The position numbers and the translations under genes are program-made. DNA of 64,000 nt from Cephalotus follicularis. Taxonomy: Eukaryota; Streptophyta; Magnoliopsida; Oxalidales; Cephalotaceae. Under the pieces are notes generated by a model. That model was not told the origin of the DNA and did no database searches. It was given only the letters and a program-made list of their open reading frames with translations. Positions 36,860-49,868 of the stretch are shown in pieces (the first letter of the stretch is position 1; every line of letters begins with the position of its first letter). The stretch lies in contig BDDD01003347.1 in assembly GCA_001972305.1 (NCBI GenBank), positions 62,001 to 126,000 on the forward strand, written 5' to 3'.

Positions 36860-38738
36860 ATTCTTTTTATTTATTATATATATATATATATTCATATACA
36901 TATTCGGCAGATTACAGTTTATGTTTTTAAATTGTTTGGAATAAAACAATATTTTTGGAATAATGATATACAGAGATATTTCCTACCTATGGAGGTACCA
37001 TAGGCATGTCGTATGCCTGGTACGGGGACATGACACTTCTGTAGTAGCGTGATTAGACTACGGCGTCTCTCTATGTTTTGATAATCCCATGAGGTGATTA
37101 TGGATCCGTTATGTATGATAGAGGCGTATGGGTCGATCGTAGGATATGTTATGGATTTTAATTTTGGGGATTGATAGTGTAGTGTCGTACACGTCTTTCC
37201 GACGGAGCATGTGGGCCTTGCAAACCCCTTGTAATTGTTTATATATGTATGAAATTTTGGATATCTGTGATGAGATTATGGAATCAGATAAGTATCCGTT
37301 TTTTTTTTGGAATCTTTAACTCGGATAATGTTAAAGAAATTTGGATATTGTTCCGTATACAGTTTTGGAAATTTAGATTGGCTTTGAAACTTGGAATATG
37401 CTTTGATGTCACACCCCGTTAATCCCTTACAATTAGACAACATATGTGGTGATATCAGGAATAAGTAAATTAATCCAGCATTCAAAATAACAATTCAAAT
37501 ATATATAAGCGGAAGCATTCCATAAGCCGGATTATAAAATAAAGGTCATTCGCACGCAGTCCATACTACGCGCTCGTACAATACTAGCAATTATCCTTTT
37601 ACATAAGGAAAGTAAAACAACAACACGGAGTGCGAACCGTTCATTACAAATACAATACGACATAAGAATAACAACCTTAAGCAGAAAAGAAGCTATCCAA
37701 AAGCTTCAGCAGCACCTTCCGAACGTCCTTGCTTAATCTGAAATTGTAGGGGTTAGCCGTTGTCCTCACTTGGCTAAATAGGAAATAATGCGTGATAATT
37801 GAATCTATAGATGCAACATGTATGACATTTTATATATAAAATAGCATTTTTAAATATTCCAATATATAAGCAATCATGTCATGTGGCCATAGACAGTACA
37901 ATGCAAGAATACCGCACAAGGGTACAATCAATCAATACAGTGGTTTGGGTGTCACATGTGGCTAACTCCTAGCACCAACTGTGCACCACCTATCTATCAC
38001 CCTTCACTCTGAAGATGATAGATCAGGTCAGTTACTACCGGCATTAGCGGCCAGTTTAACAATTAAGATCTGAATTGCAGACAGTTTGGGTGGGTACTCT
38101 AGCCAACTCCTAGCACATAGGACCACCTCCGTAGCCAGTGATGTCTCCTATCACTCGACTAACGACAATAACATAGACAATCAATTCAATCAATTCAGCA
38201 GTAATATTACATATATCAATAGTATGCAATATAAGTTGTTTTCTTTGAAACATTTACAGTTCAGTAATCGTACATCTCGTAGGAGGAAAACGATATTCAG
38301 TACAGTAACAATACCTCACATTGGAGGAAAAACAATAATCATTAGGTTTCATTTGAAAATGATAGTTGAAATCATTAATTGTGTATATAGCACTTAGTTG
38401 GTTCAATCCTTTGAAGTAATGGAACAGTAGTGTTTATGAACACTCGAGTAGTATGTACTAATTGTAACAGTAGCATATACAGTAAAACAGTAAGGGACAG
38501 TAGCAATTCAAAGATTCAATAAGGTCATTAGCATACCATAGTCATTCTTGCACAACTCTTACAAGGAGTGCATGTAACGCCCGGTATTTTCCTGAATGTA
38601 ACATTTCGATTTATGATGTAATCATTAAACTAGAATGTTGAGTTTTGAGCTCAAAGGATGAATGCAAACCCTAATTATGGCTTCGAAAATGGAATGAGTA
38701 TGTTGATGCTTGAAACGGCACTGTTTTGGGACAAAGAC

Positions 38739-38885
38739 ATCGACGCCTTTTGGAAAGACGTCGATGCCTTTGGGGTTTGAGATACGCGTGGATGCGTGGC
38801 ATGCACGTCGACTTGGAGGGAAAGCATCGACACCTTCTTACGAAAGGAGAAAAGACATCGACGTCTAAATAAAAGACGTCGACGC
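38739..38885. repeat. GTCGAC array, dialect III, C2 position 1
   Basis: Cores at 38739, 38760, 38788, 38807, 38826, 38857 and 38878 (steps 21, 28, 19, 19, 31, 21). Units read GACATCGACGCC and GACGTCGACGCC. The left border 'aaacggcactgttttggg' matches that of the array at 1568. Confidence 0.8.
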
Positions 38886-39626
38886 CTTTGTAAGAATGGC
38901 TACCACGTTCTTCGCTGGCAGAAGTAACGTGCGAGTGGAGTTTTATGGGGGACTTTACAGGTGCCTCTGCAAGTGCTTGGTGACGTGTTGATCCTGCTGG
39001 TGGGTTGCCAGGAATGCCAAGACAGGCCTCTCACATGGCACATGCAAGGGACTCACCATCCTCACCTACTACCTGCAAAGGAGAGATGGTTAAAGAATGC
39101 AAAAGAAATCCAGAAAGAAGGTAGGTGGGAGAGAGTATGAACATGGCCATCGAATGCCAGGAGGAGAATGTCGGGAGGGAGAAATCTGCATAAGAACCAC
39201 CCTCCCCACTTATCTCTCTCGTTTTTTAAACGCCAGAAGAGAGAGAAGGGATAAAACAGTGTGTGCGTTCCACCATTGTTGAGCTTGGAGCTTGGACCTT
39301 GGAACCACTGGTGCAGCTACGGGACGGACCTAGAGGGGCTGCTGTGACCTGTTTGGATACTAAAAGAGGTGGACTTTCGGTTTCTAACTTGAGGCCAGAG
39401 GTAGGGGAAAGCCATACTGTAATTTTGAGTTTGATATTAATGCATGGCTTATGATTTTGAATGTATAAAATGCATAATTCTTGTACTGGTTTTGTTACTG
39501 GATTGATGCCATGATATGCTAGATATGTTTGGAGTATCTGTATGTTGGTTTATTGCTATGAAAACCCGTTATTATGCTTGGCTATGGGTTATTGAGGTCA
39601 CTGTTTGATAAGTCGTGAGGTAGAAG

Positions 39627-39836
39627 ACGACTACTGTTGGAAATGACGTCGACTCCTTTTAGAAAGACATCGACGCCATCAAATAATACGCTGTCGTTTT
39701 GAGGTTCCAGACCTTGAACGTCGACGTGTGAGAAACGGACATCGACGTCTTCTGAGGAAAGGACACGCTGACACTGAACTTGGACATCGACGCCTGGCGC
39801 AAAAGACATCGACGCCTTTGGGAAAGACGTCGACGT
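39627..39836. repeat. GTCGAC array, dialect III, C2 position 2
   Basis: Cores near 39627, 39648, 39669, 39693, 39720, 39741, 39768, 39786, 39808 and 39829. Steps of 21 bp dominate. The unit GACGTCGACGTC at the right end is a full 12-bp palindrome. Confidence 0.85.
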
Positions 39837-40444
39837 CTTTGTTACTGTTTGGGAGTTTCTTCATCAAATGATACGAAACGATCCCGATTCCTGTTAGGGT
39901 GCATTTGAGCATATGTATGCATTGCATATGTACTGTTTACTGCCTGACTGTGTACTGTTTGTGTATTGTTTATAATTTCTAATGTGTTAATACTTTAGAA
40001 ATGCACATACGAACTCGGAATGAGATATTTTGAGTAAGAAAATATGTATTGATCAAATAACGCATTTTCAACCGAACGGATAAACAATTTACACTACTGA
40101 GACTGTTACTGATATTTTCTACTGAAAATACCTATTTTTAAATGTTGTCAATTTTGGAAACATTTTGGAAAAAAACTGCCTGTTGTCGATCAAATCGATC
40201 ATTACTGTTTACTGTACTGTTACTGTTTAAATTCACTGTTTGCTCTGTGAGTTGCTTGTGATTGTGTTTGAGCTGCTAGTTGCATGGTGGAGGTTGCCAG
40301 CGCCGACTAGTGGTAGGGTTGTACCTAGGGGCCTGGAGCATGGCTGGGTGACTCACTGTACTGTTGCCTCACTCGGTTGCCCGAAGTGGGGACCGTAGTG
40401 GGAGTGTAGCGTGGGGCCAGGAGTTGGCGGCGCTATAACTGTTG

Positions 40445-40528
40445 TTGTGGTCCTATGTGGACATACTGCCTGTTGTGGTCCTATGTGGACATACTGCCTG
40501 TTGTGGTCCTATGTGGACATACTGTACT
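40445..40528 (+). repeat. 28-bp tandem repeat, three units
   Basis: 'ttgtggtcctatgtggacat' plus 'actgcctg', starting at 40445, 40473 and 40501, nearly identical. C' has a single 'tggtcccttttggggacatact' at the same place (~43510), so the expansion is recent and local to C2. Confidence 0.9.
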
Positions 40529-41319
40529 GTACTGTTTACTGGTCCTTTATGGACATTACTGTGATTGTTGACGTGGCCCTGGCCGGGTTACTACTGCACT
40601 GTTACTGTACACATATATTTCTTATATGTGTAACACTGATATTTTACTGTACCGATATACGTATTTTCATATATGTATAAACTGGGTCTCCACTGCACTG
40701 CATCATTTATGCATTCATATCATGACATGCATTATGTTGATCCCGAATTACTGTTATGACTTAGCCGAGTGAGGACAAAGGCTAACCCCCTACTTTACAG
40801 ATTGATGCAATGGACTGTCGGGTCGGCATGGACGAGGACCAAGCTGTTATATTTTCCTGTTTCGTTTATCATCTTGTTTTGTATTAAACCCATGGGGATT
40901 ATAGTTTCCAGTTGTGCCATTGTTATGGTTATGTTTTGAAGGAGTTTTATATTTGTACTGTATGGTCACGCTCCGTTTTATGGGCGATTAACTCTGTAAT
41001 AACCTGTATTTGTGTAGCGTGTGGTATGGGACGCACGTTACGTGTTGGCAGCTTATGTTCCTTTGTGCTTCCGCGACTGTTATACTTGGAAAAGTTTTAA
41101 ATTTTATGGTTTTACATGAGCTATACTTCATGTTAATTGCCTTTACCGCTTTATGTCGTGTTTTATATAAACGGGGTGTGACAGTGCATATGTGTTTAAT
41201 TTATGAAATGTAATTATATAAGGCTAGGATTGACTGTTCTAATCATCCATATGGAGGCCAGGTTAATTACATTCAAATTATGGCCTAAACAGAACCTATA
41301 TCAGAAATTTATCCTAGGA

Positions 41320-41432
41320 CAGTCGGCTGTTCCCAAGAACAGTCGGCTGTTTTGATTGAGTAGTCGGCTGTTTGATCTTAACAGTCGACTGGTTCAATTG
41401 AGTAGTCGACTTCCATGAAGAATAGTCGACTG
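41320..41432. repeat. GTCGAC array, dialect I, antisense C LTR position 2
   Basis: Units at 41320, 41340, 41361, 41382, 41403 and 41423 (steps 20, 21, 21, 21, 20). The same six units with the same steps occur at 57936. Confidence 0.9.
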
Positions 41433-41754
41433 CTTTGCCCAGAAATTGGCAGGCAATAGCAGGGTATGTATATTCAATGTCCAAATACTAACTCAATCAA
41501 CACATGCAATGAAACAGAAAATTAACCATACATGATATGCATATTATATCTTCAAAAACATGCCATTACCCCTACCTTAAACGCTATTGTAACGCCCGGA
41601 AATTTCATGTATTGTAATTTCACAATGAAAATGTGCTTTATTTACGGAATTAATAAAATGATGGTTTTTCTGAATTTGATGATGTTGATGTTGATGTTGA
41701 TATTAAGTTAATTATATACTTAGAAGTGCGATCACTTGGTAACTATACGGGAGG

Positions 41755-41905
41755 CAGTCGACTGGCACAACAGACCAGCCAACTGGCTGACTGCGTGTGG
41801 AAGCAGTCGACTAGTGGGATGAACCAGACGACTGGCCAACTGTCGTGACACTTGGCAACAGACTGCCAGGCGAACAGTTGACTGCCAGGGAAAGGCAGCC
41901 GACTG
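41755..41905. repeat. GTCGAC array, dialect I, C' 5' LTR position 1
   Basis: Units at 41755, 41776, 41804, 41825, 41875 and 41896 (steps 21, 28, 21, 50, 21), with decayed copies between. Confidence 0.85.
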
Positions 41906-42747
41906 GATCGTGCTCTGTTTTATTTGCATGTGACGAGCTCACATGCAGCCACTGATAAAACCGTCTTGCAGGCGCCATCTGATGATAGATGAAACGTGTA
42001 TGCCATGCACATGACTGCTAGAACCTGTAGAAACTGAGGGGAAGGGGTGGAATGACATGTGTGTGTGCATGCAAGTGTTAGAAAGGAGGGTGGCATTTAG
42101 TGCCATGTGAGGGAGCTAGGGGAGAGGGGAAGAGAAAAGTCTCTGCATAAAATGCCACTCCTCACTCCTCTCATCAAGACACTGAAAGACCAAAGAACCA
42201 GAGAAATTGAGAGAGGAAATAGTGAGAAATTGAGAGGATTCTCCATTGGTAAGCTTGGAACTCGGATTGGAACTAGTGGACTATTCTTGGAGCTACTGGG
42301 CTTGGAGTTGGAGCTTCTGGGGAGCTCAAAAAGTCTATGTTGGAACACAAAGAGGTGGACTTACAGATTCCTAACTTGGAATCAAAAGGTAGAGGAAATG
42401 GTAGAGAATTCTATGCATGCATTTTGAATTTAATAGTAATGATATTATAAATGGATGGTGTAGTTGTTTGACAGTGGATTTCTGTGTTGATGTTGTGGTT
42501 ACTGTTAATGAATAACCTGACATGCACACTGAATTTTGGATGGAGTTTTGGATTGGTTTTCATGCAATACCATGTTTGGGTTTCATTTGAATTATAATGA
42601 AAACGAAGAATAATGCATGAATTGAGTTGTGTTTTAGACCAGGATATGAATACTGATTATATTCTTTGATATGAATACGTGTGGAAGGGTTTCAATTGCT
42701 TGTTGAATGGATTTAGAAGTGAATTACTGGCATTGTCCAGCCCAGAA

Positions 42748-42963
42748 CAGCTGACTGTTTAGGTATAACAGTCGACTACTCGATCATCCAGTCGACTGTC
42801 ATGTAAGAACAGTCAACTGTGCATGCGTTTTTGGCCAGAACGGTCGACTGTCGAAGGAAGACAGTCGACTGCTGATTACCCGTGATGAACCAGTCGACTG
42901 TTGGGGAAGAACAATCGACTCTCTCAAGGATCCAGCCGACTGTTATGGAAAAACAACCGACTG
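42748..42963. repeat. GTCGAC array, dialect I, C' 5' LTR position 2
   Basis: Ten units at 42748, 42769, 42789, 42810, 42841, 42862, 42891, 42912, 42933 and 42954: steps 21, 20, 21, 31, 21, 29, 21, 21, 21. This is the longest clean array in the window. Confidence 0.92.
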
Positions 42964-44125
42964 TTATAACAGAAATTGGACCTTTAGAAAAGGTGATAGG
43001 CCTAGGTTAATTACCAACAACCCTAGGTGCATTCAGAGCATATGTTTGCCGTGCATTTGAACTACTACTATACTGTAAATTGATTTTGGTTGATTACTAA
43101 ATGTATTAACCATCTTGGAAAACTTGCATGATTACTATAATCACTTTTGGTAAGAAAATGCATAATTGACAAATATAGACTTATATTTTCAAATGACTGG
43201 GGGAGTATTCCCAAAGACGGAGAAAGTATAATTTTAAGTATTACAACTTATAACATTCTGATAATGAGTAATATATTTTAACAAATATATTTTGATCAAG
43301 TAATCATATTTTGTTGCTTGACTTGTATTGTATTGTGTTTGTAAACTGTTGATTACTTAGCCACTGTGCTAGTAACCAGATGTTGGTTTAGCCGCCGTGC
43401 TAAGAAACATACGGAGGACTTGCTCCAAGCCGTTCGCAAACGGGGATGGGGTAAGAGTGCATGACGTTGGGGCCAGGAGGTGGCCACGGTTATGACGACC
43501 TGCTTGTCTGGTCCCTTTTGGGGACATACTTACTACCCGTTTGATATAGCCTTATGAGGTTATACATGTACTGCGAACATGCATATATTTTTATATACGG
43601 AGATATAATTACTGAGAAAATTACATGTCATACTGCATCACTATGCATTCATTCATGATACGCATTACCTTGACCTTGAACTGTATACATGAACTTTTCT
43701 ACTTAGCCGAGTGAGGACAAAGGCTAACCCCCTACTGTAACAGATTGATGGAGTGGGTTTTGATATGGAGCACACAAGGAGACTTAAGGAGAAGACTAAG
43801 CTATTGTTCTTATTTTTATGTACTGGATTACTGAACAATGATTGTGTAACTGGATTATTGTAACTTGGGCTTATTTTATTTCATACTGTATCATCACGCT
43901 CCGTTTATGGGCGGTCATCGACTGATATTGGGTTTTGTATAAACTCTGTGGGTATCACGTAGTATGGGATGCGTGATTCATATTCAAATTCAGCTTATTT
44001 AATGTCATTGCTTCCGCTATTGAAGGTTTTTGTTTTATGGATTATTGCATAAGCTGATTTATGTTGTGTTGATTGCCTTGCCGTTTTAAATGTTGACCTC
44101 TTGGAAAAAACGGGGTGTGACAATG

Positions 44126-44137
44126 TGGTATCAGAGC
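44126..44137 (+). promoter_or_regulatory. C' primer binding site (initiator-Met tRNA)
   Basis: TGGTATCAGAGC exact, three bases after the LTR end at 44122. Confidence 0.92.
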
Positions 44138-44233
44138 ATATTCCATATATTATTAGTTAGGATACTTTCCTTGGCAATCAATAAATTGATTTCCTAAAGT
44201 CGTGACTAACCGTCATCCTTCTTATAGGAACAA

Positions 44234-47200
44234 ATGGACCGAAGGAGAACACGTGGTAGGGCTAGAGCCGTTGGAGCCAATGCCCCTGAGGAAGCGAATA
44301 TGCCGCAAGGAATGAATGTCCCCTAGGATGATAGGGATCCGATGACCCGGATTGCGGATTATTTCCAGTAACAGATGGCCTTTAATATGGCTACTGCGGA
44401 GGAGATGCGCCAGTACTACGCGCAAGCTCGACCGCAACATGGAGCTCCCGATCACTGCCCGGGAGAGGATAGTAATCAGTTTGGGAGGGACATTGAAAGG
44501 TTTATGAGACAGAATCCATCCAGCTTCCGGGGTGAACTTGACGCTACGCTTGCTGAAAGATGGCTTTAAGACTTAGAGATGATCTTTGAAGTGATGGACT
44601 GTACCGACACACAGAAATTGAAGTTTGCCGTATACCTTCTATGGGGAGAGGCCACTCACTGGTGGAAAATGGTCAAAGCGAGGTGGGAGTCAACTGGACT
44701 CGATGCTACGTGGGAGAGATTCCAGACAGAGTTCCTCGATTCCTACGTACCCAGGATTGAGCAAGAACGGAGGGAGACAGAGCTTCTTGAGTTACGTCAA
44801 GGAGAGATGACTGTGGCCGAATACCAGGCCAGGTTTATGGAGCTAGCCAGACATTCACCTTATCTGGTAGCCGACGAAGTGATTAAGATACGGAGGTTTC
44901 TGAAGGGATTATGACCGGATCTTCGGTCGAGGATTAGGGCTATGGAGCTGGGTACTTTTTCAGAGGTCGCTCAAAAGGCGAGGCTGCTGGATAGCATATC
45001 CAGTGAGGACCGAGCAGAGAGGGCCTGAGCACAACAAAATAAACATAGCTCAACGAGACCAGCTTCTTCAAAATGGCAAGGCAGCGGTTCTCTGACTAAA
45101 TCATCGAAGAACAGATATGGACAGACTGCCACACAGGGTACTCCTAGTCAGGGGAGTAATGCAGGAACTGGAGCTTGTTATCACTGTGGTCGTAAAGTCC
45201 ACTTACAGAAAGATTGCTGAAGGATGAACGAATTGTGTTTGAGGTGTGGGGCATCTGGCCATTCCGTGAGAGATTGCTCGAAGAGTCAGGCTGCAGCACC
45301 TACTAGACCAACTAGTAGCAGCGGGGCTGCAGCGGGGCCTTCACGGCGAAGGGACACCGGCAAGGGCATTGCGAAAGGTAGAGTTTTAACCCTTTCACAG
45401 ACAGAGGTTCCGGAATCTACCTCAGTCATTGGAGGTACACTGTATATTTATGCTTTTTCTGCTAGAGTGTTGATGGACCCTGGAGCATCACATTCTTTTA
45501 TTTCTTCACAATTTGCATCATGTTTAGTTTTAACACCAGACCGTATGCCATACATTTTGGATGTGAGCACACCTGCTGGAGTTTCCATGTATACAGATAC
45601 CGTATATAGGAGTTGTGAGATGTCTATGCCAAGCATTTCCTTGTATGCAGATTTGATAGTATTGCCCATCAGCGACTTTGATGTTATTCTGGGGATGGAT
45701 TGGTTGTCAACACATCATGCTTACATGGACTGCTACAGCAAGACGGTTGATTTTCGACTGCCCGATGGTGCTGTTTTCCAGTTTAAGGGAGACAAGGAGT
45801 TTTCTACACCGATTATATCCTTCATCGGTGCATAGAGGTACCTCGAGAAAGGATGCGAAGGGTATCTTGCTTATGTAATTGACCGGAGAAGGGAGAAGGA
45901 TTGGAGCCTGGATGAGATCCCAGTGGTGTGTGAAGTTCTGCATGTATTTCCTGATGACTTGGGATCCTTGCCACCGAAGAGGAATATGGAGTTTGTTATC
46001 GATCTTACACAAGGTACAGCTCCTATTTTTAAAGCACCGTACAGAATGGCTCCTACAGAATTGAGGGAACTGAAATTGCAGTTACAGGATTTGATCGATG
46101 AGGGTTTTATTCGACCCAGTGTTTCTCCATGGGGTGCACCTGTACTGTTCGTTAAGAAGAAAGATGGGTCGATGAGGCTCTGCATCGACTACGGAATGTT
46201 GAACAAGGAAACTATCAAGACCAAGTATCCTTTACCCCACATCGAGGATTTGTTCGACCAGCTGCAAGGGGCGAGAGTATTCTCGAAGCTCGATTTGAGG
46301 TCCGGATATCACCAGTTGATGGTGAGGGAAGGAGATATTGAGAAGACTGCTTTCCGGACAAGATACGGTCACTACGAGTTCCTTGTGATGCCTTTTGGTG
46401 TCACCAATGCACCGGCTGCATTCATGTCATTAGTGAATGATGTCTTTCGACCGTACCTGGATCAGTTTGTCGTTGTATTTATTGACGACGTACTAGTGTA
46501 CTCAAGGAGTGAGGAGGAGCATGCTTGCCATCTGAGGTTGGTTTTGCAGATTCTCCGAGAGCAGTAGTTGTACGCCAAATTCAGTAAGTGTGAATTTTGG
46601 CTTGACCGTGTGATCTTCCTTGGTCACATTGTATCTGGAGAGGGTTTGGCGGTGGATCCGTCAAAGACAGAGGTAGTACAAGATTGGCCATAGCCAAAGA
46701 ATGTGACGTAGGTATCAGTTTTCTTGGCTTGGCAGGCTATTACAGGAGGTTTATCCAGAACTTTTCAAGGATAGCCGAGCCCTTGACTAGACTGACCCAG
46801 AAGAAGACCTTATTTGTCTGGGATGATGATTGCGAAGCTAATTTCCGCGAACTGAAGGATCGGTTGGTTTCCGCTCCTATCTTGGCATTACCTGAGGGTA
46901 ATGAGGACTTTGCAGTCTATAGTGATGCATCGGGTAAAGGCTTAGGCTGCGTGCTGATACAGCGAGGAAAGGTGATTGCTTATGCTTCCGACTCATGACC
47001 TTGAACTTGTAGCAATCATCTTCGCCCTTCAGAGGTGGAGACACTATCTTTATGGGGCGCAGTTTGAGATCTTTACCGATCATAAGAGTTTGAGGTACCT
47101 ATTTTTTCAGGACACACTGAACATGAGACAGTGCAGGTGGGTAGAGTTCTTTAATGATTATGACTGCAGTATCCAGTACCACCCGGGGAAAGCGAATGTA

Positions 47201-48763
47201 GTCACTGATGCCTTGAGCCGCAAGGCTATGGTTGCCAGTACGATGGTGTCGCAATGGAAGATGTTAGAACACTTCCAAGAATGGTCTCCATTCAACCAGT
47301 CACCGGGGATCTTTCTAGCCGACATGCGAGTACAGTCTGTGTTACTTGATCACATCAGGGGTGCACAACCACATGATCTGGAGTTGCAGCAAATTCAGGA
47401 AAACCTGGATTCGAAATCTTATTTTCGAGTGCATACTGATGGTATTCTGAGATATCGGGGACGCGTGTGTCTTCCGAACGAACCAAGACTGAAGGATGAG
47501 TTACTTCGCGGGGCTCATAAATCCCTGTACAGCATTCATCCTGGTAGCACCAAGATGTACCAAGATACGAAGAAGACTTACTGGTGGCCCGGTATGAAGC
47601 GCAAAATCGTAGAATATGTCGCGAAGTGTTTGACTTGCCAGAGGGTCAAGGCCGAACACCAGAGACCGGCAGGACTGTTGCAATCATTACCTGTGGCAGA
47701 GTGGAAATGGGAACACATCACGATGGACTTTGTTTCTAGATTTCCACTGACTAGGCATTGTCATAATGCAGTGTGGGTTATTGTTGATAGACTCACCAAA
47801 TCAGCACACTTTTTGCCTACACACGTTACTGACTCAGCGAGCAAGTTGGCTCGACTATATGTAAAGGAGATTGTGAGACTGCACGGTGTTCTGGTGAGCA
47901 TCGTTTGTGATAGGGATTCGATCTTCACTTCCAACGTCTGGAAGAGATTCCAGGCAGCATTCGGAACAAGATTGAATCTCAGTACTGCTTTTCACCCTCA
48001 AACAGATGGACAGTCTGAGCGTACCATCCAGACCTTGGAGGATATGCTACGGGCTTGCATTATTGATTTTGCTGGTACTTGGGAGGGTCACATTCCTTTG
48101 ATAGAATTCTATTATAATAACAGCTATCATTCCAGTATCGGCATGGCACCGTTTGAAGCGCTGTATGGGAGAAAGTGCAGATCTCCTGTGTGTTGGGACG
48201 AGGTCGGTGAACGACCATTGCTTGGGTCAGATTTGGTGGAGGAGACTTCGGAGAAAGTCAAGTTCATCAAAGATAAGTTACTAGCAGCACAAAGTCGGCA
48301 AAAGAGCTATGTCGACAGTGTGAAGAGAAGGCCTTTAACCTTCAATGTTGGCGATCACGTGTTTTTGAAGGTATCTCCGTGGAAAGGAGTGCAAATATTC
48401 GGGAAGAAGGGCAAGCTAGCGCCACGCTATATTGGTCCTTTTGAGATTCTGGAGAGGGTTGAGGAGGTAGCATATCAGCTAGCCTTGCCTCCTACCTTAT
48501 CGAGTGTGCATAATGTCTTCCACGTATCAATGCTACGAGGTTATATCCAAGACCCATCACAAGTCTTGGACAATGACTCGGTTATGGTGAGAGATGATCT
48601 TTCCTGCGAGGAGTCGCCTGTGAGAATCTTGGATTGGAAGACGCATGTATTGAGGAACCGAACCATTCCGATGGTAAAGGTTCAGTGGCAATATCATCGG
48701 CTGGATGAAGCCACTTAGGAGCGTGAGGAGGATATCCGAGAACGTTACCCGCACTTGTTCTAG
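44234..48763 (+). pseudogene. C' gag-pol remnants
   Basis: Decayed chromovirus polyprotein region beginning at an ATG about 100 bp after the primer site. Domains in order: gag capsid-type segment with 'ATHWWKMV' (~44650) and 'EYQARFMELARHSPYLV' (~44820); two CCHC knuckles, the second CLRCGASGHSVRDC (~45236-45280); protease region with 'LMDPGASHSFI' (~45470); reverse transcriptase with '[10 protein letters not shown]' (~46170) and FIDD (46478-46489); RNase H with 'YSDASGKGLG' (~46920) and 'TDHKSLRYLF' (~47080); integrase with the zinc region (~47520-47645), core 'TMDFVSRFPL' (~47725) and 'FHPQTDGQSER' (~47995), then 'YGRKCRSPVCWDE' (~48165). A chromodomain-like tail with 'MVKVQW' lies near 48670. 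It is broken in several places. Confidence 0.92.
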
Positions 48764-48770
48764 TTGTTTT

Positions 48771-48808
48771 GAATTTCGAGGATGAAATTCTTTTGAAGGA
48801 GGGGTGGA
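48771..48808 (+). promoter_or_regulatory. C' pre-PPT hairpin and polypurine tract
   Basis: GAATTTCGAGGATGAAATTC (48771-48790, 8-bp stem) is followed by GAAGGAGGGGTGGA (48795-48808), which abuts the 3' LTR. Confidence 0.88.
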
Positions 48809-49868
48809 TGTACATGTATTGTAATTTCACAATGAAAATGTGCTTTATTTGCGGAATTAATAAATGATGGTTTTTCTGAATTTGATCATGTTGATGTTGA
48901 TATTAAGTCGATTATATACTTAGAAGTGCGATCACTTGGTTAATATACGGGAGGCAGTCGACTGGCAAAATAGACCAGCCGACTGGCTGACTGCGTGTGG
49001 AAGAAGTCGATTGGTGGGATGAACCAGCCGACTGGCCAACTGTCGTGACACTTGGCAACAGACTGCCAGGCGAACAGCTGACTGCCAGGGAAAGCCAGCC
49101 GACTGGATTGTGCTCTGTTTTATTTTCATGTGACAAGATCACATGCAGCCACTGATAAAAGCGTCTTGTAGGCACCATCTGATGATAGATGAAACGTGTA
49201 TGCCATGCACATGACTGCTAGAACCTGCAGAAACTGAGGGGAAGGGGTGGAATGACATGTGTGTGTGCATGCAAGTGTTAGAAAGGAGGGTGGCATTTAG
49301 TGCCATGTGAGGGAGCTAGGGGAGACATGCATATATTTTTATATACGGAGATATAATTACTGAGAAAATTACATGTCATACTGCATCACTATGCATTCAT
49401 TCATGATACGCATTACCTTCCTTGAGCTGTATACATGAACTTTTCTACTTAGCCGAGTGAGGACAAAGGCTAACCCCCTGTTGTAACAGATTGATGGAGT
49501 GGGTTTTAATATGGAGCACGCAAGGAGACTTAAGGAGAAGACTAAGCTATTGTTCTTATTTTTATGTACTGGATTTCTGAACAATGATTGTGTAACTGGA
49601 TTATTGTAACTTGGGTTTATTTTATTTCATATTGTATCATCACGCTCCGTTTATGGGCGATCATCGATTGATATTGGGTTTTAGATAAACTCTGCGGGTA
49701 TCACGTAGTATGGGATGCGTGATACATATTCAAATTCAGCTTGTTTAATGTCATTGCTTCTGCTATTGAAGGTTTTTGTTTTATGGATTATTGCATAAGC
49801 TGATTTATGTAGTGTTGATTGCCTTACCGCTTTAAATGTTGACCTCTTGGGAAAAACGGGGTGTGACA
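48809..49868 (+). repeat. C' 3' LTR
   Basis: It matches both ends of the 5' LTR, starts TGTACATGTATTG and ends AACGGGGTGTGACA. Length 1060 bp. Only the position-1 array is present. Confidence 0.9.
48955..49105. repeat. GTCGAC array, dialect I, C' 3' LTR
   Basis: Copy of the array at 41755 with the same spacing. Several units differ between the two by single transitions at the central CpG (for example CAGCCAACTG against CAGCCGACTG), so units decay independently after insertion. Confidence 0.85.

Larger units (their letters stand above)
33977..36916 (-). mobile_element. Solo B-type LTR, antisense, in A2 5' LTR
   Basis: Plus-strand ends are TGTCACGCCC and GCAGATTACA; 2940 bp. A perfect 5-bp duplication GTTTA flanks it (33972-33976 and 36917-36921). 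The A3 LTR shows the empty site 'gcgtttacgtttttaaa' near 61824. It is colinear on the minus strand with the B LTR: 'actctcgcggttcgggg' end, '38-bp' repeats, ~30-bp array, GC hairpin near 36839. A copy sits at the same place in the A2 3' LTR. Confidence 0.9.
38573..41183 (+). mobile_element. Solo C2 LTR nested in the antisense C LTR
   Basis: It starts TGTAACGCCCGG and ends ACGGGGTGTGACA; 2611 bp. A perfect 5-bp duplication GTGCA flanks it (38568-38572 and 41184-41188). It ends with the C-family segment 'cttagccgagtgaggacaaagg' and the 'cgctccgttttatgggcg' segment seen also in C'. It carries two arrays in dialect III. Confidence 0.92.
41588..44122 (+). repeat. C' 5' LTR
   Basis: It starts TGTAACGCCCGG and ends AACGGGGTGTGACA. 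Two arrays of dialect I lie at 41755 and 42748, the same positions as in C2 and the antisense C LTRs. Confidence 0.92.
41588..49868 (+). mobile_element. Element C': chromovirus with both LTRs
   Basis: 5' LTR 41588-44122, primer site 44126-44137, gag-pol remnants 44234-48763, pre-PPT hairpin and polypurine tract to 48808, 3' LTR 48809-49868. A perfect 5-bp duplication GCTAT flanks it (41583-41587 and 49869-49873), and the C element at ~58196 shows the empty site 'attgcttatcccaagg'. The 3' LTR (1.06 kb) is much shorter than the 5' LTR (2.54 kb). Shared parts differ by roughly 3-6% by eye, suggesting an age of one to a few million years. It is the best preserved element here, yet broken in several places (about five to ten). 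Confidence 0.93.
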
